In this document: positions 36,961 to 45,493 of the stretch, piece by piece
Position numbering within the stretch: the stretch's first letter is position 1
Layout: every line of letters starts with the position of its first letter
NCBI GenBank assembly: GCA_034717495.1
Contig: JAYELL010000002.1
Location: 1-64,000, forward strand
Length of the DNA: 64,000 nucleotides
Direction of reading: 5' to 3'
Source of the DNA: Chloroflexota bacterium
GTDB lineage: Bacteria; Chloroflexota; Anaerolineae; JAAEKA01
Translations under genes and position numbers: made by a program
The notes under the pieces: generated by a model
Database searches by the model: none
The model's input: the letters and a program-made list of their open reading frames with translations, nothing else
Told to the model about the DNA's origin: nothing

Positions 36961-38241
36961 ATGGTAGACAAGCTGAGAGAGTGGCTCAATCCAGACCCGG
37001 GTACCCCGGGATCGTTTCGCGTCGGTTTCATGGCCGCCTATGTTTGGATAGTCGGCGGCATCGTACTGTACTTGAACCTGATCAGCCCCTGCGCGACCGG
37101 GCCCAGGTCGGGGCGATTTTTTGCCATGCTGTTAATGATCGCAGCACTACCCGTGGTGGAGCGTTTCGAACTGGCCCGTGGCCACTTATTGGAACCATCC
37201 CGTCTCGGTGTAGTTTTGCTCACGATGCGAATGGCTCTCGTCCAGGGAATAGTGCTGCTCGACTGTTCTGGATTGGCTATTCTTCTTTATCCGGTTATTC
37301 CCTTTGCTGCCTATTTCGCCATCGGGCCAAAGGCAGGTCTGATATTCGCCCTTTTCTACTGGGTATTGGGCAGTGCAGGAGCCCTGTTCCTGGACCAGGC
37401 CGCTCTGTTATCAGACAGCACAGGAATCACAAACAGCGTTATCTATACCCTGGCCATGATCTTCATGCTCTCCATCGCCCGAATCCTTCGCCGCGAGGAA
37501 GGCAGCCGCCAGCAGATGAGACAGCTTCTGGACCGGCTGGCCACCTCCCACCGGCAGCTCGAGGTCTACGCAATAGGAGCCGCCGAATTGGCCGCCGCCG
37601 AAGAGCGCAACCGGCTGGCGAGAGAGATCCATGACAGCCTGGGCCATCACCTGACGGCGGTCTCCATTCAGTTGGAGAAAGCCCAGGCCTACCGTGAACG
37701 CAGTCCGGAAGAGGCGGAACAGGCGATTGTCGATGCCCGCTTGTCGGCTCAAGCTGCGCTTCAGGATGTACGCCAATCCGTTGCCGCCTTACGCAGTCCC
37801 GAGGAGGTCTTCTCCCTTAGGGAGGCGCTGGAAGACCTGGTCAGCAGATTGGACAGCGACACTCTGTCCGTGGAACTCCACGTCGACGGCGACGAATCTG
37901 GCTATGCCCGGCCGGCCCTGGTCGCCCTTTATCGAGCCGCCCAGGAAGGCCTGACCAACGTTCAAAAACATGCCAGCGCCCACCATGTAATCCTGGATGT
38001 GCAGCTTGGTGATGAACTGGCCCGTCTCAATGTTCGCGACGACGGCGATGGTTTCGACACCGGCGATCTTGGGGAGTTTGCATCCTCCCCGGATGCCAGC
38101 TTCGGCTTGCTTGGATTGCAGGAACGGGTCGAACTGGTGCGAGGAGAGATTGCCATCATCAGCGATCCGGAGAGGGGAACGGAGCTTGTCGTTACCGTGC
38201 CAAAGAATCCCGCCCAGTTGCAGCTGTCAGGTGCAGCATGA
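36961..38241 (+). CDS. NarL-family sensor histidine kinase
   Basis: A 426-residue membrane kinase: five to six TM segments in the first 175 residues, a coiled-coil linker and a HisKA_3/HATPase unit. The phospho-acceptor is H224 in REIHDSLGHHLTAVSIQLEK. The ATP-binding NVRDDGDGFD and GLLGLQERVELV motifs are intact. No separate sensor domain is present, so it may sense the membrane or a quinone-linked signal. It overlaps its response regulator gene by 4 bp. Confidence 0.92.
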   Translation: MVDKLREWLNPDPGTPGSFRVGFMAAYVWIVGGIVLYLNLISPCATGPRSGRFFAMLLMIAALPVVERFELARGHLLEPSRLGVVLLTMRMALVQGIVLLDCSGLAILLYPVIPFAAYFAIGPKAGLIFALFYWVLGSAGALFLDQAALLSDSTGITNSVIYTLAMIFMLSIARILRREEGSRQQMRQLLDRLATSHRQLEVYAIGAAELAAAEERNRLAREIHDSLGHHLTAVSIQLEKAQAYRERSPEEAEQAIVDARLSAQAALQDVRQSVAALRSPEEVFSLREALEDLVSRLDSDTLSVELHVDGDESGYARPALVALYRAAQEGLTNVQKHASAHHVILDVQLGDELARLNVRDDGDGFDTGDLGEFASSPDASFGLLGLQERVELVRGEIAIISDPERGTELVVTVPKNPAQLQLSGAA

Positions 38242-38897
38242 GTGATGTCACTGTGCTGGTTGTCGACGATCAGAGACTGGTGCGTGAAGGAATCGCATCC
38301 TTGCTGAACATCCAGGATGGCGTGGCCGTTGTCGGACAGGCCACCGATGGACGCCAGGCGGTTGAAAAAGCGCTTGCCTTGCGCCCCGACGTCATCTTGA
38401 TGGACGTGCGGATGCCGGTGATGGATGGTATTGCTGCCACGGCTCAGATCCGTCAACGCATGCCCTCCTGTCAGATCTTGATGTTGACCACCTTTGACGA
38501 CGATGAATATATCATCAAATCGCTCCATGCCGGGGCCACTGGCTATCTTCTCAAGGACATTCCGGCGACACACCTGGCTCAAGCCGTGCAATTGGCCAAT
38601 GCAGGCATCTATCAGTTGGATCCCTCAGTGGCTGGCAAATTGGTTGGCATGCTCAATACGCAACCTGAGAAGCGCCCCTCCCCCTCCCCAAAAAAGCCCC
38701 AGAGCCATGGCCTGACCGATCGCGAGCTTGAAGTGCTTCGTCTCATTGCCACCGGCGCCACAAACCGGGAGATCGCCGATCAGTTGGTCGTCAGCGAAGG
38801 CACTGTCAAAAACCACGTCTCCAATATCCTCAGCAAAATGGGACTGAGGGATCGCATCCAGGCGGCCCTTTACGCTTTCGAGCACGATCTGGCATAG
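38238..38897 (+). CDS. NarL/LuxR-family response regulator
   Basis: A 219-residue regulator with receiver domain (D10-D11 pocket, phospho-acceptor D56 in VILMDVRMP, Lys in GYLLKD near 106) and a C-terminal LuxR helix-turn-helix (LTDRELEVLRLIATGATNRE region, about 153-210). It pairs with the overlapping kinase. The cognate target cannot be read from this window; the nearby multihaem operon is a candidate only by proximity. Confidence 0.93.
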   Translation: MSDVTVLVVDDQRLVREGIASLLNIQDGVAVVGQATDGRQAVEKALALRPDVILMDVRMPVMDGIAATAQIRQRMPSCQILMLTTFDDDEYIIKSLHAGATGYLLKDIPATHLAQAVQLANAGIYQLDPSVAGKLVGMLNTQPEKRPSPSPKKPQSHGLTDRELEVLRLIATGATNREIADQLVVSEGTVKNHVSNILSKMGLRDRIQAALYAFEHDLA

Positions 38898-38906
38898 GGA
38901 GTCCCC

Positions 38907-40091
38907 ATGACCAACATCTTCACCCAGGCGGTTCATGCCGGCGAGGGCGCTTCGGCCCCCAAAGCTACCCCGGTAACAACGCCGATTTACCACAGTGTAG
39001 GATTCGTACACGGTTCGGCCCGGCATATGGACGCCGTTTTTGGTGGCGTTGAGCCCGGTTATGTCTACAGACGCTACGGGAGTCCCACGGTGTCAGCTTT
39101 CGAGAGTGCCATGGCCACGCTGGAGGAGGGAGATGCCGCTTTTGCCACCGCATCGGGCATGGCCGCGGTCCACGCTGCGCTATTGGCTGCCGGTGTGCGT
39201 GCCGGCAGCCACGTTATCGCCGCCAGCGCCTGCTACGGCGCGACCTACGCGCTGCTCAACACGCTGATGGCGGAGCAAGGCACGGTGACCCATTTCATGG
39301 ACATAACCGATCTCGAGCAGATTCGTGCCGTTGCTCAGGAAATAAATCCGGCGGCAATCATCACCGAAACGGTCTCCAACCCGCTTCTCACTGTAGCCGA
39401 TGTGCCAGGTTTGGCCACGATCGCCAAGGGGGTCGGGGCTTCGCTGATCGTCGATAGCACCTTCTCCACGCCCTATCTTTGCCGACCCCTTGACCTTGGC
39501 GCCGATTTCGTCGTTCATTCAGCCAGCAAATATATCGGCGGACACGGTGATGTACTGGCCGGGGTTGTGGTAACCTCGAACGAGAATCGCAGCCGGTTAT
39601 TTGCGATAGAAAAGATGATCGGTGCCGTATTGGCGCCGGAGGTCGCGTGGCTGGCGCTCCGGGGACTCAAGACCCTTGCCCTGCGCATGAGGCAACAATG
39701 TGCCAATGCCCGGGAGATCTCGGCCTGGCTTGTTCAACATCCCGCCGTGAACCATGTACACTATCCCGGTTTAGCGGGCCACGCCCAACATGCATTGGCT
39801 CTCCAGCAGTTCGGCACCCGGGGATTCGGGGCCATGATCGCTTTTGAGTTGAAGGAAGCCACCCGGGAAGCGGCTTTCCGTTTTCTCGACTCGTTGCAGT
39901 TGATCCTTCCCGCCACTACCCTGGGCGACGTCTTCTCACTGGCTCTCTATCCTGTCATGGCAAGCCATCGCGCTGTACCGCCGGAGGCCCGCGCCGAACT
40001 CGGCATCACAGATGGTTTGTTGAGGCTGTCTATTGGAATCGAGGGTGCGGAGGACCTGATGGAGGATCTGAACCGGGCGCTGAGTACCTGA
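38907..40091 (+). CDS. Trans-sulfuration PLP enzyme (Cys/Met metabolism)
   Basis: A 394-residue fold-type I PLP enzyme of the cystathionine gamma-synthase / methionine gamma-lyase family. The PLP lysine is K208 in HSASKYIGGHGD (204-215). The substrate region Y53-R55 in GYVYRRYGSPT and the C-terminal RLSIGIEGAEDLMEDL are typical. Family members cannot be told apart safely by eye; candidates are methionine gamma-lyase, cystathionine gamma-synthase/lyase and O-acetylhomoserine sulfhydrylase. It follows the response regulator by nine bases and may share its transcript. Confidence 0.88.
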   Translation: MTNIFTQAVHAGEGASAPKATPVTTPIYHSVGFVHGSARHMDAVFGGVEPGYVYRRYGSPTVSAFESAMATLEEGDAAFATASGMAAVHAALLAAGVRAGSHVIAASACYGATYALLNTLMAEQGTVTHFMDITDLEQIRAVAQEINPAAIITETVSNPLLTVADVPGLATIAKGVGASLIVDSTFSTPYLCRPLDLGADFVVHSASKYIGGHGDVLAGVVVTSNENRSRLFAIEKMIGAVLAPEVAWLALRGLKTLALRMRQQCANAREISAWLVQHPAVNHVHYPGLAGHAQHALALQQFGTRGFGAMIAFELKEATREAAFRFLDSLQLILPATTLGDVFSLALYPVMASHRAVPPEARAELGITDGLLRLSIGIEGAEDLMEDLNRALST

Positions 40092-40106
40092 CCTGGACAA
40101 GCCAGA
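40091..40106. repeat. Dispersed repeat core, copy C
   Basis: ACCTGGACAAGCCAGA right after the trans-sulfuration enzyme stop shares the core of the repeats at 10924, 49685 and 62892. The remainder of the repeat is absent. Confidence 0.5.
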
Positions 40107-40191
40107 ACCATTAACGAAGTTGGCCCCCTGCCGGCAGGGGATTGCCAGCAAGAGGCCATGCAAAGACGAGTAAACGTGGGTGTGTTTTCGT

Positions 40192-41745
40192 CTATGCGCC
40201 AGTTTTAGTCTTGGATGGGGGGCGCTGGCGCGAAAGCCAGAACCCTACCCCGCCCAAGATTGCGATGACAGCCAGAGCTGCCAGCCACGGGTTAAAGGAA
40301 ATCCTCATTCCTTCGGAAGAGCCCGCTTCCACCTCACCACTGAGGACTACCGGTGTCGGCAAGGGCACAGGCTCGGGTACGACAACATTCATCTTGAGAG
40401 GTTGTCGGACGCCGGCATCGGCCGAGCTAAGCGAGGTAAACAAGGTAACCTCGTCGGCAGTGTAGCCAAGCGCCTCGAAGTCCATCACACCATCGGCCAC
40501 GTGGCAGTCGGGGCAACTAAGGGCCGCATCACCTCCCGCAGTGCCATGGCTGATCTGGATATAAGTGGTGAGTTCCTTGGGTTCCCAGGACCCACTGTAG
40601 TCCATGTCGGACTGCTCGGCACCGACGAGAATCGCCTTTTCAAGATCACCCTCTGTGAAGAAGGGATCCAACTTCAAGGGAATCGGTATGCCAGAATCTG
40701 CGTCTACTGGTACGATACCTGTGTATTCCTTAAAGGGTTGAATACGAGAGTTTTCGTCGGCGCGATCGCCGGGCCAGGGTTCGTCCGGTTTTGCCATACC
40801 GCCGTCAAACCAGCGGAAAACTACCGGCACCGAATTTGGGGGTTGCACATCGCTGACAGGCGAAAAAAGTTCGGTAATCGGGTCAAAATCTGGTTCGGCT
40901 GTCCAATCACGATGGATCAGACCTCCGGTGCTCTGCACGTGGCAGGCGCGACAGTCCAGACGAAGGTGATTGTTCAGGATCGGATCCCCATGGGGAGTGC
41001 TGGTATGACAGGTATCGCATAAAAGACGATCATCGGGCAGATCGCGGCTGAAAAGCGTCGGTCCGAACCCGGTAACCTTGTGGTTCTCTGATTCATGGCA
41101 GTCCACACAATCGAAACCGGCATCGGCATGATAGTCGCCGACGCTGGTTTCGCCGTGCCTGTCAGCTACGGGAGCGAAGTCGACGCCACGTATTATCAAG
41201 GGGCCACCCTCGACATTCTGGTGGCACAGCAGACAGTTCTGAGAAGGTGGCCGCTGTGCCTGACGGGCGCTCATCAAGGTCTGATCCTGTGTCAGCTTCC
41301 AGTTGCCTTCATCGTCCCTCTCCGGGAACCGCAGACTGGTGTCGTAGGTAGGAGAATGGCAGATCAGACAGTCGATCCCAGCCTTCTCCGCGGCGGTCAC
41401 CTCATCGGGTGGCATGGGTAAACTGCCATCGCCGATATGACAGCGACCACAACCTCCAGGAATGTTCAGCTCCGAATTGAGGATTCCCAACCAGTTGATC
41501 CGCGCGATGGTAGCCGGGATGGGACTGTAGTGATCCATTTTTTCTTCCCACGTGTAGTGGACGGTGTGGATCACGTCGTCGGTAATGCCGGCATGACACA
41601 TCTCACAGGTTTCTGGCCCGTTATACTCTTCGATGTATTTGTGAGGTTCCGGTGCCTGCGCCAGCCCCGAACAGGGTAACAACAATGCGAGCGCCACTGC
41701 GGCGATTACCAGATACAGGATATGGGAACGTGTTGCGACCCTCAT
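40192..41745 (-). CDS. Octahaem c-type cytochrome with C-terminal TM anchor
   Basis: A 517-residue exported cytochrome with signal peptide (cleavage near GLAQA, residue 31) and eight CxxCH haem sites (CEMCH, CGRCH, CLICH, CLLCH, CVDCH, CDTCH, CRACH, CPDCH). A Pro/Val-rich linker and a TM segment near 485-505 tether it to the membrane with the haem domain outside. Eight haems recall octahaem tetrathionate reductase or hydroxylamine-type enzymes, but I see no CxxCK active-site haem or catalytic tyrosine pattern that would settle it. It is the last gene of the minus-strand operon; its ATG overlaps the cytochrome b gene stop by 4 bp. Confidence 0.88.
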   Translation of the reverse strand: MRVATRSHILYLVIAAVALALLLPCSGLAQAPEPHKYIEEYNGPETCEMCHAGITDDVIHTVHYTWEEKMDHYSPIPATIARINWLGILNSELNIPGGCGRCHIGDGSLPMPPDEVTAAEKAGIDCLICHSPTYDTSLRFPERDDEGNWKLTQDQTLMSARQAQRPPSQNCLLCHQNVEGGPLIIRGVDFAPVADRHGETSVGDYHADAGFDCVDCHESENHKVTGFGPTLFSRDLPDDRLLCDTCHTSTPHGDPILNNHLRLDCRACHVQSTGGLIHRDWTAEPDFDPITELFSPVSDVQPPNSVPVVFRWFDGGMAKPDEPWPGDRADENSRIQPFKEYTGIVPVDADSGIPIPLKLDPFFTEGDLEKAILVGAEQSDMDYSGSWEPKELTTYIQISHGTAGGDAALSCPDCHVADGVMDFEALGYTADEVTLFTSLSSADAGVRQPLKMNVVVPEPVPLPTPVVLSGEVEAGSSEGMRISFNPWLAALAVIAILGGVGFWLSRQRPPSKTKTGA

Positions 41746-42824
41746 TGTTCACCTCCCCCGGCCTGGTGACAGGAGAGACATTGATCGTTGGTTCGTCCCT
41801 TATGATCGATCGGCGCCGGCGCGATCAGACCATCCGGGTCGTGACAGAGCAGGCAGTCGCTGTGTTCCGGTCCGACATCATGGGAGCTGATGGTAACTGG
41901 CGCCGGGGTCGGCTGTGGAATCACGGCAGGCGCTTCCGGTGGTGCCGGTCGCTGCGATGCCAGTTCCAGTGTCGGAAGTGGCACAGGCTTATACGCCTCT
42001 TCCTCGGCGGCAATCCGCGGTACTGTGGAGATCGCCGTCGTCTCATCGGTTAGAAACCACCAGGTTGCCAGAAACGATCCGATGATGAAGAGGGTGGCAA
42101 TAGGAGTGTAGATGACCAATCGCCGCCAGCGGGTTTCTGCGTCTGGTGGCTGCCGAACCTCACCAGCCAGGCGTTTTTCCAGCTCGGCGCTGTGTTCCTC
42201 CTTCATGGCCTCTTCGTCGAGGTACCCTGTGAAGATGCTCTTGTTGAACCGGGAGATATGCACGAAGTAGGCATGCCAGGTAAGGATGGTAAGAATTGCC
42301 AGTATCGCCTCAAGTCCATGCGCAATCTTTGCGGCCGGTACAACCTCACCGGAAAGATACTTGGTCGTCGTGATGGGATTCCACAACACGTAGCCGGTGA
42401 CAGTCATCAGGGCTGTACCCCAGATCACACCCCAATACTCCAGTTTTTCCATGAAGTTGTAGCGGGCGTAATCGGGATGTTTCTCGGAGATGTCCAGGTT
42501 ATACTTGATCGCGTCTACGAAGTCGGTGAAGTCTTTCAGGGTCGGGAACATGTCGAGCTCAACGCGCATCACAAAGACGCGATAGCCGACCTGAACAATA
42601 TGGGCAATGGAAACCAGGATGAGCACTACAGCCGATATATGGTGTATCGTGCGCACCTGCTCAATGCCGCCCATGAAACGGATCATGCTCACAGCCCAGC
42701 CAGAATCCGCGTATTTCTGTGGAACGCCTGTCAAGCCAAGAACGGTAAAGGACAACAGCAACAGAAGGTGAAGTATCCTGTCCGACTTGATGAAGCGAAG
42801 GTATTGTCTGCCTTGATCACTCAT
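41742..42824 (-). CDS. Cytochrome b fused to dihaem c tail
   Basis: A 360-residue protein whose first 210 residues hold four TM segments of a dihaem formate-dehydrogenase-gamma or cytochrome b561-like unit. Candidate haem-b ligands are His in RILHLLL (TM1), IHHISAVVL and IAHIVQ (TM2) and AHGLEA/WHAYFVH (TM4). A fifth TM (about 238-258) and a proline-rich linker lead to two CxxCH sites (CLLCH, CLSCH) near the C-terminus. The layout suits quinol oxidation or quinone reduction, passing electrons to or from the soluble multihaem partners. It overlaps both neighbours by ATGA. Confidence 0.88.
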   Translation of the reverse strand: MSDQGRQYLRFIKSDRILHLLLLLSFTVLGLTGVPQKYADSGWAVSMIRFMGGIEQVRTIHHISAVVLILVSIAHIVQVGYRVFVMRVELDMFPTLKDFTDFVDAIKYNLDISEKHPDYARYNFMEKLEYWGVIWGTALMTVTGYVLWNPITTTKYLSGEVVPAAKIAHGLEAILAILTILTWHAYFVHISRFNKSIFTGYLDEEAMKEEHSAELEKRLAGEVRQPPDAETRWRRLVIYTPIATLFIIGSFLATWWFLTDETTAISTVPRIAAEEEAYKPVPLPTLELASQRPAPPEAPAVIPQPTPAPVTISSHDVGPEHSDCLLCHDPDGLIAPAPIDHKGRTNDQCLSCHQAGGGEQ

Positions 42825-43945
42825 GACTCCGCTCCTTTTCGCTCCGCCCGTCGAACTCGAATCCGCTTCTGTGCATCAATTACGATGTACAGGATGAAGA
42901 ACCCAAGTAACGCCGGTATCAGGATGCGATAAAACCAGGTGACGGCAGTGACAAGGGGAAAGGTTTCCCAGTTCGGCCAGTAGTGGCCCAGCCAGCTTTC
43001 TGCAAAGTTGGTATTGGCATCAGGGTGGCATTCCCGACAGGTCTCGACCAGGTTTTCCTGGAGGCCCATGGCAGCTTCAGGATCATCGAGGCTGGCAATG
43101 GCGTGGGTGCCATGACAATCTGTACAGACAGCCTTATTGGTCGGTTGGTCCGGAGAGATCTTGTCGAACAACATAACCGTGGTGCCATGAAAGTCAGCCA
43201 CGTATGTCTCGAAGACCTGGGTTGAGATATCGTGCCGCTCCATCATTTCCTCGTCAGCATGACAGGTGCCACACATCTCCGGCGATTGAAGTCGGAATTC
43301 CAGTGAGCGGGGGTCGGTCGCCGTGTGGGCAGGATGGCAAGAGATACATGATGGCGCATCGGGATCTCCTGCTTCCAGCGCTTCGCCATGCACGCTGCCC
43401 ATGAATTTGTGATGAATGACGCTGTGGCATTTCAGACACATGTCCGATGAGGCGGTTGGCGGAATATCATCGTGCTTTTCGCTGCTGATGGGTTGAATAT
43501 TGTGGCTGCCATGGCAGTCCGCGCAGACAGCCGCCTCTCGCACACCGGAAGCAGCCACCCGGGCATGAACACTGTCTACCTGCTTCAGTGCCTCATCGGA
43601 ATGGCAGTTGGCGCAGCTCTGGCTGTAGTGAATCGTGAGGTCGCGTCGATCCTGGATCACGATCTCACCATGGGGATAGCCTTCGATGTCCGTGTGACAT
43701 TCCTGGCAGCCAAGGCCCGTATGCACGGAACCCTCCAACTCAGCGCCATCCACCGTCACAGGCAATATGTGCCCCGAGGCCAGCTCCATTTCGAGCCCTT
43801 CCTGCTGGTGGCAAACCAGACAGTCCTCATTGCTCTGAGGCGTGGCCTCCTGGGCATTCACAGTAGCAGCCGGAAGCATCACGACGGCCGCCAATACCAA
43901 TGCTGCTGTCGATACCAGCAACAGGAGTTTCCAGCGGTTCGTCAC
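42821..43945 (-). CDS. Nonahaem c-type cytochrome with C-terminal TM anchor
   Basis: A 374-residue cytochrome with N-terminal signal segment (cleavage near VNAQA) and nine CxxCH sites (CLVCH, CQECH, CANCH, CADCH, CLKCH, CISCH, CGTCH, CTDCH, CRECH). A TM segment at about 335-355 ends in a basic tail, so the haem domain is extracytoplasmic. Extra histidines such as GSHN and GTHA near haem sites can serve as distal ligands. It starts at a GTG overlapping the upstream gene stop by four bases. It is a likely electron wire within the complex. Confidence 0.88.
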   Translation of the reverse strand: MTNRWKLLLLVSTAALVLAAVVMLPAATVNAQEATPQSNEDCLVCHQQEGLEMELASGHILPVTVDGAELEGSVHTGLGCQECHTDIEGYPHGEIVIQDRRDLTIHYSQSCANCHSDEALKQVDSVHARVAASGVREAAVCADCHGSHNIQPISSEKHDDIPPTASSDMCLKCHSVIHHKFMGSVHGEALEAGDPDAPSCISCHPAHTATDPRSLEFRLQSPEMCGTCHADEEMMERHDISTQVFETYVADFHGTTVMLFDKISPDQPTNKAVCTDCHGTHAIASLDDPEAAMGLQENLVETCRECHPDANTNFAESWLGHYWPNWETFPLVTAVTWFYRILIPALLGFFILYIVIDAQKRIRVRRAERKGAES

Positions 43946-45042
43946 TCTGACACCTCCGTTCGGGCAGCGGGGATATCGGTGACAATCACGTCCCGGTTGG
44001 CTTGCAGCTCTTCGTCGATCACATCAGATTCCATGAGGAAGAGATCATCCTGGCCGTGACAGTTGTTGCAGCTCTCATTTTGAGGGGTGATGCGCTGCAT
44101 GTTGTGAGGCGTCGTGTACTTCCACGTGGGAACCTCATCGAATTCTGGCAGCAACCCCTCGCCGTAGAAATCAAAGATCTCGCTGGTGGCCGGCACATGT
44201 CGCACCAGAACCCAATCCCATGGGCGGTCTTCGCTCTGAATCGGATTGTGTCCGATCTTGAAGGTCATTTCCGATTCGTCGGTGGTGAAGTATGGAATGT
44301 CCTGCTCATCCCGCCCGGTATGGCAATTGTAGCAGGACTTATACTCGCCCGCCGCATGGCATACCTGGCAGGACACGGTGTTGTTATGAATGGCGTGCTG
44401 CAGATTGCCATCGCCGGGCTCGATATTTTCATGACAGCCTGCCTGGGTACAGGATGGCTTTGGTGCGCCTTCGTAACGCGTGCCGTGGCTAATGTTATGA
44501 TATTCATCCATGGTGTGACACTTGGTGCAGGGCATGCCGGCCTGTTTCCAATGGGCGCTGGCGGGGATACCCTCATGTTTGCCCTTGTATTCATCGGCGA
44601 TACGTGCACCATGGCAGCCACCACAGGTCAGATTGACGTTGGCAACCCGTTTCACCTTATGGCCGGAGATCAGGCCACCATCCAACGCAGATGGACGACT
44701 GATATGACAATCCCCACAATCGGCATGACAGGAGGTACAATGGGTTGTGTAGGCAGTTGCCATCTCCGGAATCGTAAAGTCTGCCCCGCGATCTTTCAGC
44801 ACCTCTTGATAACCGTGCTGCATGCGGTGCTGGCTGTCGCGAACCTGTTCCACAACCCCAACATGGCAGCTGCCGCAGGGTTCATCCGGGCTGGCGCTTA
44901 CCTTGGCGACCAGGCCGTCGTGGGCCTCGTCCTTGTTCAGCGTCTCCGATTGGCCGCCGTGGCAGGCGATACATCCCGGCTCGCTATGGATATCTTCCTC
45001 GAGGAACTCCTGGCTGACCAGAACCTTTTCCCATACCTCCAA
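43942..45042 (-). CDS. Ten-haem cytochrome part, downstream of an in-frame TGA
   Basis: The reading frame carries nine CxxCH sites and one rare CTQAGCH (CX4CH), ten haem sites in 366 residues. As written it would start at a TTG (45042) and lacks any signal peptide, which a c-type cytochrome needs. The frame is open upstream, without a shift, into the ORF at 45061-45402 apart from a single TGA. I therefore read it as the main part of one 11-haem protein whose start lies at 45402. Homologues I recall have Trp at this point, so TGG to TGA is likely. See the companion entry. Confidence 0.7.
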   Translation of the reverse strand: MEVWEKVLVSQEFLEEDIHSEPGCIACHGGQSETLNKDEAHDGLVAKVSASPDEPCGSCHVGVVEQVRDSQHRMQHGYQEVLKDRGADFTIPEMATAYTTHCTSCHADCGDCHISRPSALDGGLISGHKVKRVANVNLTCGGCHGARIADEYKGKHEGIPASAHWKQAGMPCTKCHTMDEYHNISHGTRYEGAPKPSCTQAGCHENIEPGDGNLQHAIHNNTVSCQVCHAAGEYKSCYNCHTGRDEQDIPYFTTDESEMTFKIGHNPIQSEDRPWDWVLVRHVPATSEIFDFYGEGLLPEFDEVPTWKYTTPHNMQRITPQNESCNNCHGQDDLFLMESDVIDEELQANRDVIVTDIPAARTEVSE

Positions 45043-45060
45043 CGGAGGTAATTCTCCCGC

Positions 45061-45402
45061 TCAGCCTTCACCTGAAGCCAGCTCGGAAACCACCTCGATG
45101 GGTTCCTCCGCTAACTGCTGCAGCAGTTCCTTGTTGGTGTGACACGCCACGCAATTGTCGGACGCCGGCGCATCGGCCACCAGGGCCAGCTGTACGGGTT
45201 GTTCCTCGTCCACTGTCTCCCCGGCCGGTGATTGGCTCGTGTCTTTAGCGGGGACAGTGGTCAATTCGAGAGAACTGCCCGTGGACCGGCTCGCCAGCGC
45301 CTGTGACATCGGCGCCGATTGAACCAGCAGGGCCACAAGGGTCACAACCATCAGACCCAATACAATCCACAGCCAGATGGGGCGAAATCTTGCTTGTTTC
45401 AA
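45061..45402 (-). CDS. Signal-anchor and first haem of the interrupted 11-haem cytochrome
   Basis: A 113-residue ORF with a basic start and one TM segment (about 9-28), a linker and one haem site, CVACH, then VVSELASGEG before a TGA. After that codon the same frame continues AGELPPLEVWEKV without a shift into the ten-haem part. The first section supplies the export signal that the second section lacks. It may be a true nonsense mutation, a sequencing error, or a readthrough site. If translation stops here, the product would be a membrane-anchored monohaem protein. Confidence 0.65.
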   Translation of the reverse strand: MKQARFRPIWLWIVLGLMVVTLVALLVQSAPMSQALASRSTGSSLELTTVPAKDTSQSPAGETVDEEQPVQLALVADAPASDNCVACHTNKELLQQLAEEPIEVVSELASGEG

Positions 45403-45432
45403 GGGCTGGCTCCTTACCCGAAAGCGGGAAAC

Positions 45433-45466
45433 GCCTGTCTCGCATCGTGATCGATGCGAGACAGGC
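45433..45466 (-). terminator. Perfect 15-bp hairpin after the rhodanese gene
   Basis: GCCTGTCTCGCATCG, loop TGAT and its exact complement lie between the rhodanese gene and the cytochrome genes downstream on the minus strand. On that strand only GTTTCCC follows, so it may be an attenuator or RNA-stability element that separates expression of the first gene from the rest. Confidence 0.6.
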
Positions 45467-45493
45467 AGAGTCGGTGTCGTTTAGCAACAGTCG

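Noticed and set aside
44002-45051. 349-codon plus-strand ORF opposite the ten-haem cytochrome
   Set aside because: It is the antisense frame of a gene rich in CxxCH; the minus-strand frame has the haem motifs.
45061-45063. Selenocysteine codon (TGA) in the cytochrome
   Set aside because: No SECIS-like hairpin follows closely, no catalytic context calls for Sec, and Trp is the expected residue; a nonsense change is simpler.
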